DNA from: Saccharomyces mikatae IFO 1815
Lineage: Eukaryota > Ascomycota > Saccharomycetes > Saccharomycetales > Saccharomycetaceae
Assembly (NCBI RefSeq): GCF_947241705.1
Contig: NC_079259.1
Location: 248,001-312,000 of the forward strand
Length of the DNA: 64,000 nucleotides
Reading direction: 5' to 3'
Shown in pieces: positions 1 to 9,080 of the stretch. A program made the translations under genes and the position numbers. A model generated the notes under the pieces. It searched no databases. It had not been told where the DNA came from and saw only the letters and a list, made by a program, of their open reading frames with translations. Positions within the stretch are counted from its first letter, which is position 1. Each line of letters begins with the position of its first letter.

Positions 1-1
1 A

Positions 2-2158
2 AGTTCTAAGGAGAGCTTTAAAGTGAAGGATAGTGTATATTCTTCTTACTTTGATCTTTTGAATATTTTTCTAAAAACATACGCTTTAAATCGTGACAAT
101 CTCAATAGGAGAAATGATGAGCTCCATATGTTGCTGCATTTAATTGACAGAAATATCAATAAAGATAACGGAAATTATTCGGGAAATCTAAAAATTTGTA
201 ATTTACTCTACTTTATCATAGACTCCTATGTTCGTTGCTCCCCTCTTGCCTCTGATGATGATATTTTTATCGTCAAGTTCATTTTCGAGAAATTCTCGTT
301 CATATGGGAAAATATCAATAGTGAGAGATTGGTTTTAAAAGAAAGAGATCTTCAATTGGTGCTAATTAAGGGATTGTTTCATCCGGCTATTCTGTATTTT
401 GGGTCAAAACGGTATATTGATAATCTAACTTCAAAGTTGGGGGAACATGCACAAACGATTATATCATCGAGTTACTCCAGAAGAAGCCTACTGCCGCTGC
501 TTGGGTCACAACTCAGAACATTTATGAGGTTGCATGGGGGGTCATTAAGTGGAGATTCCGACTATTGGTGGTTGATTAACATCATGATAAATGCTTTCAA
601 ACAACCGCAAATGGATGTTAACCTTTTCAAGCTAAAACCTGTTATTTCGGACTTATTTGACCATAAACTTAATAAATTTTACATCAAAGGCGATGAACTG
701 TATGAGAAAGTGTACGGACCTGACGAAATATTGGCTAGAGTATCTATTATTGATTCTATTTTATATGCGAATAATCAGTTCAAAGTCCAATTAATCGAGA
801 AAGTAACTGAAAGGACAAATACTCTTTATGCTATAAAGAGGACAGACGGTGCTGAAGCTTTACAGCGTTTGTTACAATGGCAATTATTATTGCTATCACT
901 ACAAACTACCAACGAAGGAAAATTAGACGAAACCAGCATGATTGCAATTTTAAAGAGTATTGAAGACGAAAGTTCTCCACTAGTAAGAGTATACAAAGAA
1001 TGGTTTATCGCTTTAAAGGTGGTCGACTATTATAAAACTGGTGATTCGAAATTTGCTGAAGACTATCTTTTCTCGTTGCTAGAAGATCATAGTAAACCAG
1101 TGTATGTCGTTAGTGCAGAGAAGATATGTTTCATGGTTTTGAAGGGTTTAAGGAATGATGAAAAGAAATATGGATTCAATCAGCTATTGGAAAAGTTCAT
1201 TTGCACATTAGTTCCTAACGCAGCTTCAAACAAGCCCCTTGTAAGACATTTTTCTAATTCTTTGATAATTTCATTGTGGCCGACATTCGAAATCTATCTA
1301 TCAGATCACACATTGAGATGCATAATTGAAAACTTGTACTTTAATGCCAAAAAGACCCAAATATTTGGTCAGTATCGTGCCGGGGATGCCAATATATGGG
1401 ACTTGAAAGATGACAGAAAACTAACGAACATGTTTGGTGGCGTGCTAAGAAAAGTTACCGACCATGATTGTCCCTACATTTCTGAATCAGTTTTTGACAA
1501 GTATTTACAAGCCAAGGATATCGTGCCTATAGGGATCGATGAAAAATCCTTATGGCTTGATAAAAGAGACGTCAGCATAGAATCTGAAAACAGCGTGAGT
1601 CCCATCTGTGACACTTCTCCATTACAGACAAAAAGTGGTGCTTGGGAAACTGTGCTTGATTTGGACAAAAAAAAATCTAACGATGTCGTTAGACGCTCAG
1701 ATTTAATTGTCGTTTCATCATTAGTAGATAAACCACCAAATCTTGGAGGGATTTGCAGATTATGTGATGTTTTGGGGGCTGGACTGTTGACCGTACAAGA
1801 TATCAAAGTTAAAAACCACCCTCAATTTAAAAATGTTGCTGTGACTGCTGATAGGTGGATGCCCATGGAGGAAGTTGCCTTAGAAAACATTGCAAGTTTC
1901 ATGAAAGAGAAAAAAAAAGAAGGTTATACGTTAATCGGGTTAGAGCAAACAGATAAATCAGTGAAACTTGACAACAACTTCCAATTCCCAAAAAAATCTT
2001 TGATTTTGTTAGGCACGGAAGCATTCGGTATCCCGGGACCCTTGTTGAGTGAACTGGATTTATGTTTAGAGATTCAACAGTTTGGTGTAATTAGGTCAAT
2101 GAATATCCAAACTGCAACAGCAGTTATTGTTCATTCCTACACAGTCCAACATATGTAA
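2..2158 (+). CDS. TRM3: tRNA (guanosine-18) 2'-O-methyltransferase Trm3, 3' part
   Basis: This is the C-terminal half of Trm3, the SPOUT-family (SpoU/TrmH) enzyme that methylates the 2'-hydroxyl of G18 in tRNA D-loops in the cytoplasm. The reading frame is already open at base 2, so the gene begins upstream of the window. About 718 residues are visible of a protein of about 1,436 in S. cerevisiae (recalled). The first roughly 560 visible residues are a helical region without clear motifs. The last 150 are the knotted methyltransferase domain, with SpoU motif 1 near 1740 (NLGGICR), motif 2 near 2010 (LLGTEAFGIPG) and motif 3 near 2095 (RSMNIQTA), which hold the AdoMet site. The stop lies 90 bp from the convergent RRP42 stop. 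Confident by domain content and synteny. Confidence 0.95.
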   Translation, partial: SSKESFKVKDSVYSSYFDLLNIFLKTYALNRDNLNRRNDELHMLLHLIDRNINKDNGNYSGNLKICNLLYFIIDSYVRCSPLASDDDIFIVKFIFEKFSFIWENINSERLVLKERDLQLVLIKGLFHPAILYFGSKRYIDNLTSKLGEHAQTIISSSYSRRSLLPLLGSQLRTFMRLHGGSLSGDSDYWWLINIMINAFKQPQMDVNLFKLKPVISDLFDHKLNKFYIKGDELYEKVYGPDEILARVSIIDSILYANNQFKVQLIEKVTERTNTLYAIKRTDGAEALQRLLQWQLLLLSLQTTNEGKLDETSMIAILKSIEDESSPLVRVYKEWFIALKVVDYYKTGDSKFAEDYLFSLLEDHSKPVYVVSAEKICFMVLKGLRNDEKKYGFNQLLEKFICTLVPNAASNKPLVRHFSNSLIISLWPTFEIYLSDHTLRCIIENLYFNAKKTQIFGQYRAGDANIWDLKDDRKLTNMFGGVLRKVTDHDCPYISESVFDKYLQAKDIVPIGIDEKSLWLDKRDVSIESENSVSPICDTSPLQTKSGAWETVLDLDKKKSNDVVRRSDLIVVSSLVDKPPNLGGICRLCDVLGAGLLTVQDIKVKNHPQFKNVAVTADRWMPMEEVALENIASFMKEKKKEGYTLIGLEQTDKSVKLDNNFQFPKKSLILLGTEAFGIPGPLLSELDLCLEIQQFGVIRSMNIQTATAVIVHSYTVQHM

Positions 2159-2248
2159 GAATCGGATTGCGTTTCTACTTTTGTTGACCATAAAATCCTT
2201 AGTATGTAAATTAATTTGTATTTTTATCTAACTGTGATTATATTTTTA

Positions 2249-3046
2249 TTATAAATTCTCCAATGATCGTACCACGTCAGAAGCGTATTTCTCTACCATT
2301 GCAAAACCTTGTTTCAACAAATTAGGTTTCAGGCCTTTAACGTTGGAATCATTCAATGCTATAGATCGAATAGGTGACGTAATCTTACCATTGGACCACG
2401 TGATGATTAGACCATTATTCGCCACTTCGCTTTCGTTCGCAGCAGGATCTAGCAGCATATTGTTACCCACGATAGCCAATATGAACACTAGGGGCGGATT
2501 GATGTCGAGCTTAATCATGTCATAATCATGGAAAGTGGGCAGCTCCTCCACTTCTAAGTCGTCAAAGGCAGAAATAAGTTTCGGTAGGTATGTGGAATTC
2601 AATGCCGAATAAATGGCAAAGGATATTAAAGAAACTGGATGTGAATATGACGAAATAACCAAGACATCGACGAATATCTTGAAGCTATATTTCTTTGTCA
2701 ATTGCAACTTAGAGGAGTCTATTCCACTGCCAGACTTCAGAACTTTATTTAGTAAAGAAGTCATTGTTTCGACGACAAGCGCATCATCTCTTTGTCCTGC
2801 AATATCTACGTCCACTTGGATCAACTCACTCTCCACGGAATGGTCTACAACTTTGGACTTGATACTCACAATACATTCACTACCATCGCTCGCTATAATC
2901 CTGGATGAGCCGTTAGAACTTGGGAGGAAATCGGTAAAGATTTCTATAGGTCTGAATTGATGAGGTAGCCTTCCATCAGGTCTAATTGAAGGCGTACTGG
3001 CTAAAGAATCGTAAAGATATGATTTTTCCGCGACCGAGAGAGACAT
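2249..3046 (-). CDS. RRP42: Exosome core subunit Rrp42
   Basis: The 265-residue product is an RNase PH-fold subunit of the six-member ring of the nuclear and cytoplasmic RNA exosome, which works in rRNA and snoRNA 3' processing and RNA decay. The length equals the S. cerevisiae protein as I recall it. The N-terminal segment (SIRPDGR near residue 20) is the typical RNase PH-family opening, and the DxxPPL-type segment near residue 180 is also family-like. In yeast the ring subunits are catalytically inactive and serve as a channel to Rrp44. The ATG at 3046 is the first in frame. It converges with TRM3. Its upstream region carries three CTAGGG motifs, described separately. Confidence 0.95.
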   Translation of the reverse strand: MSLSVAEKSYLYDSLASTPSIRPDGRLPHQFRPIEIFTDFLPSSNGSSRIIASDGSECIVSIKSKVVDHSVESELIQVDVDIAGQRDDALVVETMTSLLNKVLKSGSGIDSSKLQLTKKYSFKIFVDVLVISSYSHPVSLISFAIYSALNSTYLPKLISAFDDLEVEELPTFHDYDMIKLDINPPLVFILAIVGNNMLLDPAANESEVANNGLIITWSNGKITSPIRSIALNDSNVKGLKPNLLKQGFAMVEKYASDVVRSLENL

Positions 3047-3199
3047 GAGTGACTGTTATAATGACACTTGTTGCTGTTGTGGTGCCAGTCGAATTGTAGT
3101 TCCTGCTGCCTACTGAAACAATTTCTATTATCCTATTGCTTCTACACTATATCTGCTCAGCGTTTCTTTTTTTCAAGTCCTAGAAAAAAATTTCGTTGA

Positions 3200-3251
3200 C
3201 TAGGGCTAAGAACGTAGGCTAGGGCACGCACGAAACGCATACCCTAGGGTT
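3200..3251 (-). promoter_or_regulatory. Three CTAGGG motifs upstream of RRP42
   Basis: CTAGGGC occurs at 3200-3206 and 3219-3225, and CTAGGGT inside the palindrome ACCCTAGGGT at 3241-3250. Reverse-complemented, they read AGCCCTAG or AACCCTAG, one base away from the Tbf1 consensus ARCCCTAA. They lie about 155-205 bp upstream of the RRP42 ATG. Tbf1 binding is an inference. The rest of the 3047-3430 gap holds AT-rich sequence and the TMA17 3' flank. Confidence 0.35.
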
Positions 3252-3430
3252 TTCGGATATAATTCTTATTAGCGATATTTTCTTGTTTATTTTTTATTAA
3301 TTCAAAAGATACGTAGTAAGAATGAATAGAATAGATAGATTTATGAAAATAATTATATGAAAGAGGGGGAGGAACAAAAGAGATAGAGGCTATAATATGA
3401 GATTATGTGCAGTGATATACGTCTCGTCTC

Positions 3431-3883
3431 TCAGATGAATATGCTGTTTGGGGTCACGACGTCCACGTTGGTATTGTCCATATCGACATCAGGGCCCTTC
3501 TTAGTATTGTCTTTTGCTACTGTCTCGCGATTGCTCTTGGTATTTCCTGTTTTTCTGTACACTGTTTCTTGCTCCAATGCATCTACTCTCTCATTATAAT
3601 TGTTTAACACAATTTCGTTCTCCCTGACAGAGTCCTTGTAGAGCGCCAGATCTCCCGAATCAATGTTCTCCAAGTCGTCACTGTCGTCACCTTCAAGACG
3701 GTCCTCATCACCCTCTAACTTGGAAATATATTTACTCAAGCGGGTGTTAGACCTCTGCAAATGGTTGATACTGTTCTCAATTTCCGTTTTAATCTGTGCT
3801 AATTCCATATCGGACATGCCGCTTATCGCCGTCTTGAATTCTTCGATCTGAATGGGTCTTCTGATACCGCCTGCTGAGCACAT
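3431..3883 (-). CDS. TMA17: Proteasome assembly chaperone Tma17 (Adc17)
   Basis: The 150-residue protein is the orthologue of Tma17/Adc17, an ATPase-dedicated chaperone that helps pair Rpt subunits during assembly of the 19S proteasome base, especially under stress. It is largely helical and acidic: residues about 20-60 and 80-110 are heptad-rich, consistent with a coiled coil. Lengths agree with S. cerevisiae. The ATG at 3883 is the first in frame. The upstream gap has three stress elements (AGGGG/CCCCT), which fits stress induction. Function rests on orthology, because the protein has no catalytic motif. Confidence 0.9.
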   Translation of the reverse strand: MCSAGGIRRPIQIEEFKTAISGMSDMELAQIKTEIENSINHLQRSNTRLSKYISKLEGDEDRLEGDDSDDLENIDSGDLALYKDSVRENEIVLNNYNERVDALEQETVYRKTGNTKSNRETVAKDNTKKGPDVDMDNTNVDVVTPNSIFI

Positions 3884-3943
3884 TATTTTTGTTTGTATTA
3901 GTGGTTATGATCTGATTTTGCTTTAAGTTCTATAAAGGCCTTA

Positions 3944-4044
3944 CCCCTCTCCATGTCAAGAGAAATAAACTTCTCAGTATTGTTTTCGTGGTAAAAAGTG
4001 TCTTATTTATATGGTAAAGGGGTATTTGCTCTCGGTTTTAGGGG
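3944..4044 (-). promoter_or_regulatory. Three STRE elements in TMA17 promoter
   Basis: CCCCT at 3944-3948, AGGGG at 4018-4022 and AGGGG at 4040-4044 are Msn2/Msn4 core sites clustered 60-160 bp upstream of the TMA17 ATG. Pentamers occur often by chance, but three within 100 bp upstream of a stress-induced gene is suggestive. Confidence 0.45.
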
Positions 4045-4155
4045 AGGAGCTAGAGAATTGTCGCCTTCGAAAAAGACCCGTAAGCGCATTTATCGAGCTA
4101 TGGAGTTATAAATTTTTTTTGCAAGTACGGATATTAGTTATTTGCGATGCGTCAG

Positions 4156-6093
4156 TCAATCTGTCACAGAGGAGTGCTTGCTAATCCAGGAGCTAGCGAA
4201 GTGGCTGGCGGTGGAGACTAACCCTCCACGGTACGCACCCGGATCTTCGATCTTAGTCAGCCAAGAGAAGAGCTTGTTCGGTTCTACACTGTTGGTTACC
4301 GTTCTTGTGTCTTCTTCAATGGATCGATTATTTAGCTTTTGTGGAGTGTCTGAATCATCTCTTTTGAAGTGTGTGGCAACAAGATGGTCAATAACTGGCC
4401 ATCCGTAAGCGTTAGCAAACCTTCGTCTTACAATAATGTTATTATGGGCGTCCGGTTTTAGCGATACTACGACTTTCCTCCAGTCCATCCCCTTGTGCCA
4501 GCGTCGTGCTATGATTTCTTCCATCTCCTTTCTTGTCTTTTTGGTCTTGTCGTCTCCTTTGAGTGTAGTTCCTTCGTAAAGCGTCGATGATGGAGGAGGC
4601 AGATCCTTTTCTGTGTAAATCTTATCATGTATTATTGTTGTGGCCCTTGCATCAGGATTCAAGAAGAATTCCGGATCAGGGCAAGGTGGTAGAACCACAG
4701 ACTTCATGGATTTGATGACGGAAGTATTCATCAAGCGCTTAGATTTCTTGTTGCTCTGATTTCCCTTAGACTTCCAAAAGGTGTTCCACGATGATGTGCT
4801 AATTTTGTTATTATCACTGTCGTTATTGTTTTGATTTGGAGGAGCCTTACGAGGGTCTACTGGAGGCTGGAAGAAAGGGTCACAGGATGACGTGATTTCA
4901 CCCGCCAATTTCTGAAGCAGTTGAGAATAATCTAAAAAAAGCAGAGAGGATGAGTACAATGGAACTATTCCATCGTTAATAGCATTGATATAAAGTGTTC
5001 TTCTTTTGAATTGAAAAAGGACATTAATTAAAGACTCATCAGATAGCATGTAAAGAAGTGGTTTATCACTATAAGTCGTGTCCTTGAGCCCCAATTCTTG
5101 TCCCGTCGTACCAATGATACCCATTGACAATGACATTTTCACGTAATTGGGCGTGCCGGTAGCAATACCCAGCAATGGCGATGCCAGTGAGATGAAATTA
5201 ACTGGCTGTACTTTCTTGAAAAAATCAGCATGTTTAGTCTTTATGTAGCAAATAGCAAAAGTTTGTATTAATCCGCCCAAGGAATGACCGATGAATGAAA
5301 TTTTTTCAACAGAGTCATCATATAACTCGTTAATTATGTAGTTTGCTAATCCAATACCCAGAAACTTAATACCTTTCTCAGTTTCGCAAATATTTTTCAT
5401 GTATCCTTTGATGACTAGACGTTCATTTGGAAAGTTCATTTGCGACTTGTATATTTCCTCCATCATATAAGCCATATCTGCGGAAACGTTTGATTGGAAA
5501 CCGTGTGTGAGAATTACCAAATGTGACTTTTGGGATAAGCTGATAGCTGGCGGTACTTCCCATATTTCGGCAGTAGTTAGTCTTTGCACTGATAATCCAA
5601 TGAATGAAGTGTTACAAACTTTGCCAGACGATGTGTCATCACATCGCGTTCTCTTCTTCAAAGAAGCCTTTGAACTGCCAATTGATATCTCAAAATTCAC
5701 CTTAGTTTCTTTATTGAAAATTATTTGACTGGCAACATCCACTATCCACACATAACGTGGTTTGATCTCGTGCAGAGATAACTCTGTCAAAAAATTTTGT
5801 TGCGCCTGCAGATTTGGTTGGAATACAGGCTTATCCATCGAAGATATGATCTTACGAGAGTTTTCGTAATCTTTTGCTCGCACATCACAATATAGGATGA
5901 ATGGTCCTAACAGATAGGCTGCTTTATAAGATAACTTTGTTGTATTCTTGATCTTTACCCATATGGAGTCTAGTCTGATATCAGCGGGAATGTCATCGCC
6001 TTGGTATAAGTCATATGTAATAACGTACCTTTCTAACTCACCCAATTTTATTGACGACTTGTTAAAATAAATTAATTTGTTATCGCCTTCCAT
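4156..6093 (-). CDS. YDL109C: Putative ROG1-family serine lipase (YDL109C orthologue)
   Basis: The 645-residue protein belongs to the DUF676 / ROG1 family of alpha/beta-hydrolase lipases. The nucleophile elbow GHSLGG lies at about residues 268-273, and the upstream oxyanion-type segment LVILTHGFQSN at about residue 195. The N-terminal 180 residues form a beta-rich domain typical of this family, and the C-terminal 200 residues are basic and low-complexity before a conserved tail. In S. cerevisiae it is a poorly characterised paralogue of ROG1, about 647 residues. The substrate is probably a lipid ester (inferred). It is divergent from KIN28 across a 490 bp gap. The ATG at 6093 is the first in frame. 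Confidence 0.88.
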   Translation of the reverse strand: MEGDNKLIYFNKSSIKLGELERYVITYDLYQGDDIPADIRLDSIWVKIKNTTKLSYKAAYLLGPFILYCDVRAKDYENSRKIISSMDKPVFQPNLQAQQNFLTELSLHEIKPRYVWIVDVASQIIFNKETKVNFEISIGSSKASLKKRTRCDDTSSGKVCNTSFIGLSVQRLTTAEIWEVPPAISLSQKSHLVILTHGFQSNVSADMAYMMEEIYKSQMNFPNERLVIKGYMKNICETEKGIKFLGIGLANYIINELYDDSVEKISFIGHSLGGLIQTFAICYIKTKHADFFKKVQPVNFISLASPLLGIATGTPNYVKMSLSMGIIGTTGQELGLKDTTYSDKPLLYMLSDESLINVLFQFKRRTLYINAINDGIVPLYSSSLLFLDYSQLLQKLAGEITSSCDPFFQPPVDPRKAPPNQNNNDSDNNKISTSSWNTFWKSKGNQSNKKSKRLMNTSVIKSMKSVVLPPCPDPEFFLNPDARATTIIHDKIYTEKDLPPPSSTLYEGTTLKGDDKTKKTRKEMEEIIARRWHKGMDWRKVVVSLKPDAHNNIIVRRRFANAYGWPVIDHLVATHFKRDDSDTPQKLNNRSIEEDTRTVTNSVEPNKLFSWLTKIEDPGAYRGGLVSTASHFASSWISKHSSVTD

Positions 6094-6584
6094 AATACTA
6101 TTGCTTTCCCTTTTATTTTATTTTATGTAAATGAAGTCAGTTAAGCGCTTAGTACCCAACATTTTCTCATGTCTGTACACACAGCGCATACTAAGCTATC
6201 TCAAATGTGTTTCAAGAAGAGTTAGCGTAAATTCACGGGTGATGATACGGAGTATTAGTTAGACATTTCATTACTACTTGAAACCAGTTCCTGAAAAGAA
6301 TGGTTTTGAGTTTCAACGATAGTTGCAGTCCTGCAGTCCTGTAAGTTTTCAATATTTATATAGTAGAATAACTTTCAAGCAGTAAAGTTTAAGAAGATTT
6401 GTTTTAGTTGGTAAACCTACGCTTTTCTTTGTATCATGAAGTCTGACTTGAAAATATTATGCATATGATATTGCAAGTAGATCTTAAAAAAGTCTTTGAA
6501 AAAATACAAAGCAAATCAACGTATTTAGATCAAGGTTCCCAAAGATATTGATTGGGTATCAAAACCGACATACGAGAGAAAATA
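6094..6584. promoter_or_regulatory. Divergent promoter region, YDL109C / KIN28
   Basis: This 491 bp gap separates two divergent genes. It is AT-rich, with several poly-A/T runs and a small 8-bp duplication (GCAGTCCT twice at 6325-6340). I recognise no strong factor site. Confidence 0.5.
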
Positions 6585-7577
6585 ATGGAATACACAAAAG
6601 GTATGCATGACTTATTGGTTATCGTTATCTTATTACCAGTAGCGGACAAGGATACTAACATAAAATAATCCTGATTTATCGTAGAAAAGAAAGTCGGTGA
6701 AGGTACTTATGCGGTCGTTTACTTGGGTTCTCAACATTCTACTGGTAGAAAAATTGCTGTAAAAGAGATCAAAACATCTGAATTCAAAGATGGTCTGGAT
6801 ATGTCAGCTATACGTGAAGTCAAGTACCTACAAGAAATGCAACATCCAAACGTCATTGAATTAGTAGATATATTTATGGCTTATGATAATTTGAACCTCG
6901 TTCTGGAGTTCCTGCCCACTGATCTAGAGGTGGTAATTAAAGACAAATCAATACTCTTCACACCGGCTGATATCAAGGCATGGATACTTATGACTTTGAG
7001 GGGGGTCTATCATTGTCATCGAAATTTTATTTTGCACAGGGATTTGAAACCAAATAATTTGTTATTTTCACCAGATGGACAAATTAAAGTGGCTGATTTT
7101 GGTCTAGCAAGAGCGATACCTGCTCCACATGAGATATTGACAAGTAACGTTGTGACTAGATGGTACAGAGCTCCAGAACTTTTATTTGGAGCCAAACATT
7201 ACACATCTGCTATTGATATTTGGTCAGTGGGTGTGATATTTGCGGAGTTAATGCTAAGAATACCATATTTACCAGGACAGAATGACGTAGATCAAATGGA
7301 GGTAACATTTAGGGCGTTGGGGACGCCTACAGACAGAGACTGGCCTGAAGTTTCTTCCTTTATGACTTATAACAAGTTACAGATATATCCGCCCCCTTCA
7401 AGAGATGAATTGAGGAAAAGGTTCATTGCAGCTAGTGAATACGCATTAGATTTTATGTGTGGTATGCTAACAATGAATCCACAGAAGAGATGGACTGCCG
7501 TTCAATGTTTAGAAAGCGATTATTTTAAAGAGTTACCATCACCAAGTGACCCTTCTACAATAAAAATACATAGTTAA
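6585..7577 (+). CDS. KIN28: TFIIH CTD kinase Kin28 (CDK7 orthologue), one intron
   Basis: Kin28 is the cyclin-dependent kinase of TFIIH. With Ccl1 and Tfb3 it phosphorylates Ser5 of the RNA polymerase II tail at promoters. Exon 1 is 6585-6600 (ATG plus 13 nt), the intron is 6601-6684 and exon 2 is 6685-7577, giving 302 residues. Kinase motifs are clear: glycine loop GEGTYAVV, HRDLKPNN near residue 123, DFGLA, and the T-loop TSNVVTRWYRAPEL with the activating Thr. S. cerevisiae Kin28 is recalled as 306 residues starting MKVNMEYTKE. Here the four codons before the Met-Glu-Tyr start contain no ATG, so the second methionine of S. cerevisiae is the only plausible start. Confidence 0.95.
6601..6684 (+). 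other. KIN28 intron
   Basis: The 84-nt intron starts GTATGC (not the consensus GTATGT), has the branch site TACTAAC at 6653-6659 and ends TAG at 6682-6684. Removing it joins AAA-G to AA-AAG and restores the kinase N-terminus in frame. Confidence 0.92.
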
Positions 7578-7793
7578 TTTGATTCTACATAGTTTATAGA
7601 AAACTCAAATAATAGCATTTTATGTGTGCTCAATATACGTATAAACTTCCTGTGCCATGCTTTTTCTTGCTGTCATTTTTTTGATGTTTTTCCTTTATTA
7701 TAGAACTCAGTTCTAAGTAGTAACAAAAACTTCATATAAAAGAATAAAGAGTGGCTGGACTGATAAACATAAAGACAAGAAACACAAGAAAAT

Positions 7794-8843
7794 ATGCAAA
7801 GGTTTGTAAATAGGTTTGTTTCTACACCACGAATATCCAGAAAGTTCCAAGAGTTTTTCCCAAAGAAAAAAACCATAAATAGAGTTTTATTCCAGTTGGA
7901 TACAAGGCTTACTTATCGTGAAATGTACCCAATCTTTTTGCATGTGTCACAAACAACTAATGAAGAAAGTATTTCATTGAAGAAAAAATTTCCTTATATA
8001 AAGAGTTCAGATATTATGCAGATGCGGAGTGCTTTGATTACTTTGAGGATGCAGAATAAGTTTGTCCATAAAGATTTGTTAGTCATGGAGGATAGATTGT
8101 TAAATATTGCAGCTGAACTGGGGAGTAATGACGCTATATCTATCTTGAGCTTCAAAGTGGTACATGAGCATGAAAAGGAAAACGTTGAATACAAAGATGA
8201 AAATGATGTTGAAACGGCAAATAGATTCATAAAGAAGTTATATGCACGCAATCACCACCTTACAATTAAATTGATAGGTGACCTCTTTTTTGAACATAAG
8301 ACTTTTGAGAAAGCTGAGAAGTACTACAGAGAGTTTTTGAAACTGGAGAATAGTACCAAAATTGCTGGTGAGGTTTACGGGAAACTTGGAGAAATCCAGA
8401 TAAAGCAGATCAATGGCTTTTTGAAAGCAGAAAATTCATGGTTGAAATCTATAGAACTATTGGAAATTGAAAGAAGCTCGCGTTGGTACTTTCTTTTGGC
8501 GAAATTATACCTTAGTTCAGAGCCCATGAGAGCTAAAGCACTGTTGGAAAAATGTGCATCAATCGGATTCAAAGAATCTTTTAAAACTTTGGGATTTCTT
8601 GAATTAAACTACTTTCAAAATCATGAGAGAGCGAATGAATGGTTTAAATTAGGAATGGAAATAATGGACTTGGAATGTTTCTTTGGATTTTTTGATTGTT
8701 GTCTAAAAGTAGGAAATATTGTAAGCGCTAGAAATTGTCTAGAAAGTCTAAAAAAACTAGGGAGTGACGATAATAGGAAAACCATAATCAACACATTTTT
8801 TGAGAGTAGAAAAGATTCTATGAAGTTACTGGAAAAAGCATGA
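7794..8843 (+). CDS. MSS2: Mitochondrial Cox2 export factor Mss2
   Basis: The 349-residue protein is the orthologue of Mss2, a matrix-side peripheral inner-membrane protein needed to export the C-terminal tail of cytochrome oxidase subunit 2 (it acts with Cox18 and Pnt1). The first 35 residues are rich in Arg and Lys and hydroxylated residues with few acidic ones, which fits a mitochondrial presequence. From about residue 150 on there are tandem helical pairs of tetratricopeptide type (for example the segment around AEKYYREFLKLE). S. cerevisiae Mss2 is about 351 residues. The ATG at 7794 is the first in frame. It converges with PHO2 across 237 bp. Confidence 0.92.
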   Translation: MQRFVNRFVSTPRISRKFQEFFPKKKTINRVLFQLDTRLTYREMYPIFLHVSQTTNEESISLKKKFPYIKSSDIMQMRSALITLRMQNKFVHKDLLVMEDRLLNIAAELGSNDAISILSFKVVHEHEKENVEYKDENDVETANRFIKKLYARNHHLTIKLIGDLFFEHKTFEKAEKYYREFLKLENSTKIAGEVYGKLGEIQIKQINGFLKAENSWLKSIELLEIERSSRWYFLLAKLYLSSEPMRAKALLEKCASIGFKESFKTLGFLELNYFQNHERANEWFKLGMEIMDLECFFGFFDCCLKVGNIVSARNCLESLKKLGSDDNRKTIINTFFESRKDSMKLLEKA

Positions 8844-9080
8844 TTTTGAATGGACAAGCGATTATTCTTACAAATTGTAAATGATGCGCGTTTCCACTAA
8901 TTATGAGAACTTGTAAATATCTATATATTCATATAATGACGTTGAAAAGAAAAAAAGATAATAAGGACAATAAATTAAAATGTCATACAATGTTACCTAT
9001 GAAAAAATTAAGAAATACTGTTAGAGTAATACTTCGAGTTGAAAATGCAATCGTCAAAAAAGAGAATTATCGTCTTTCTA

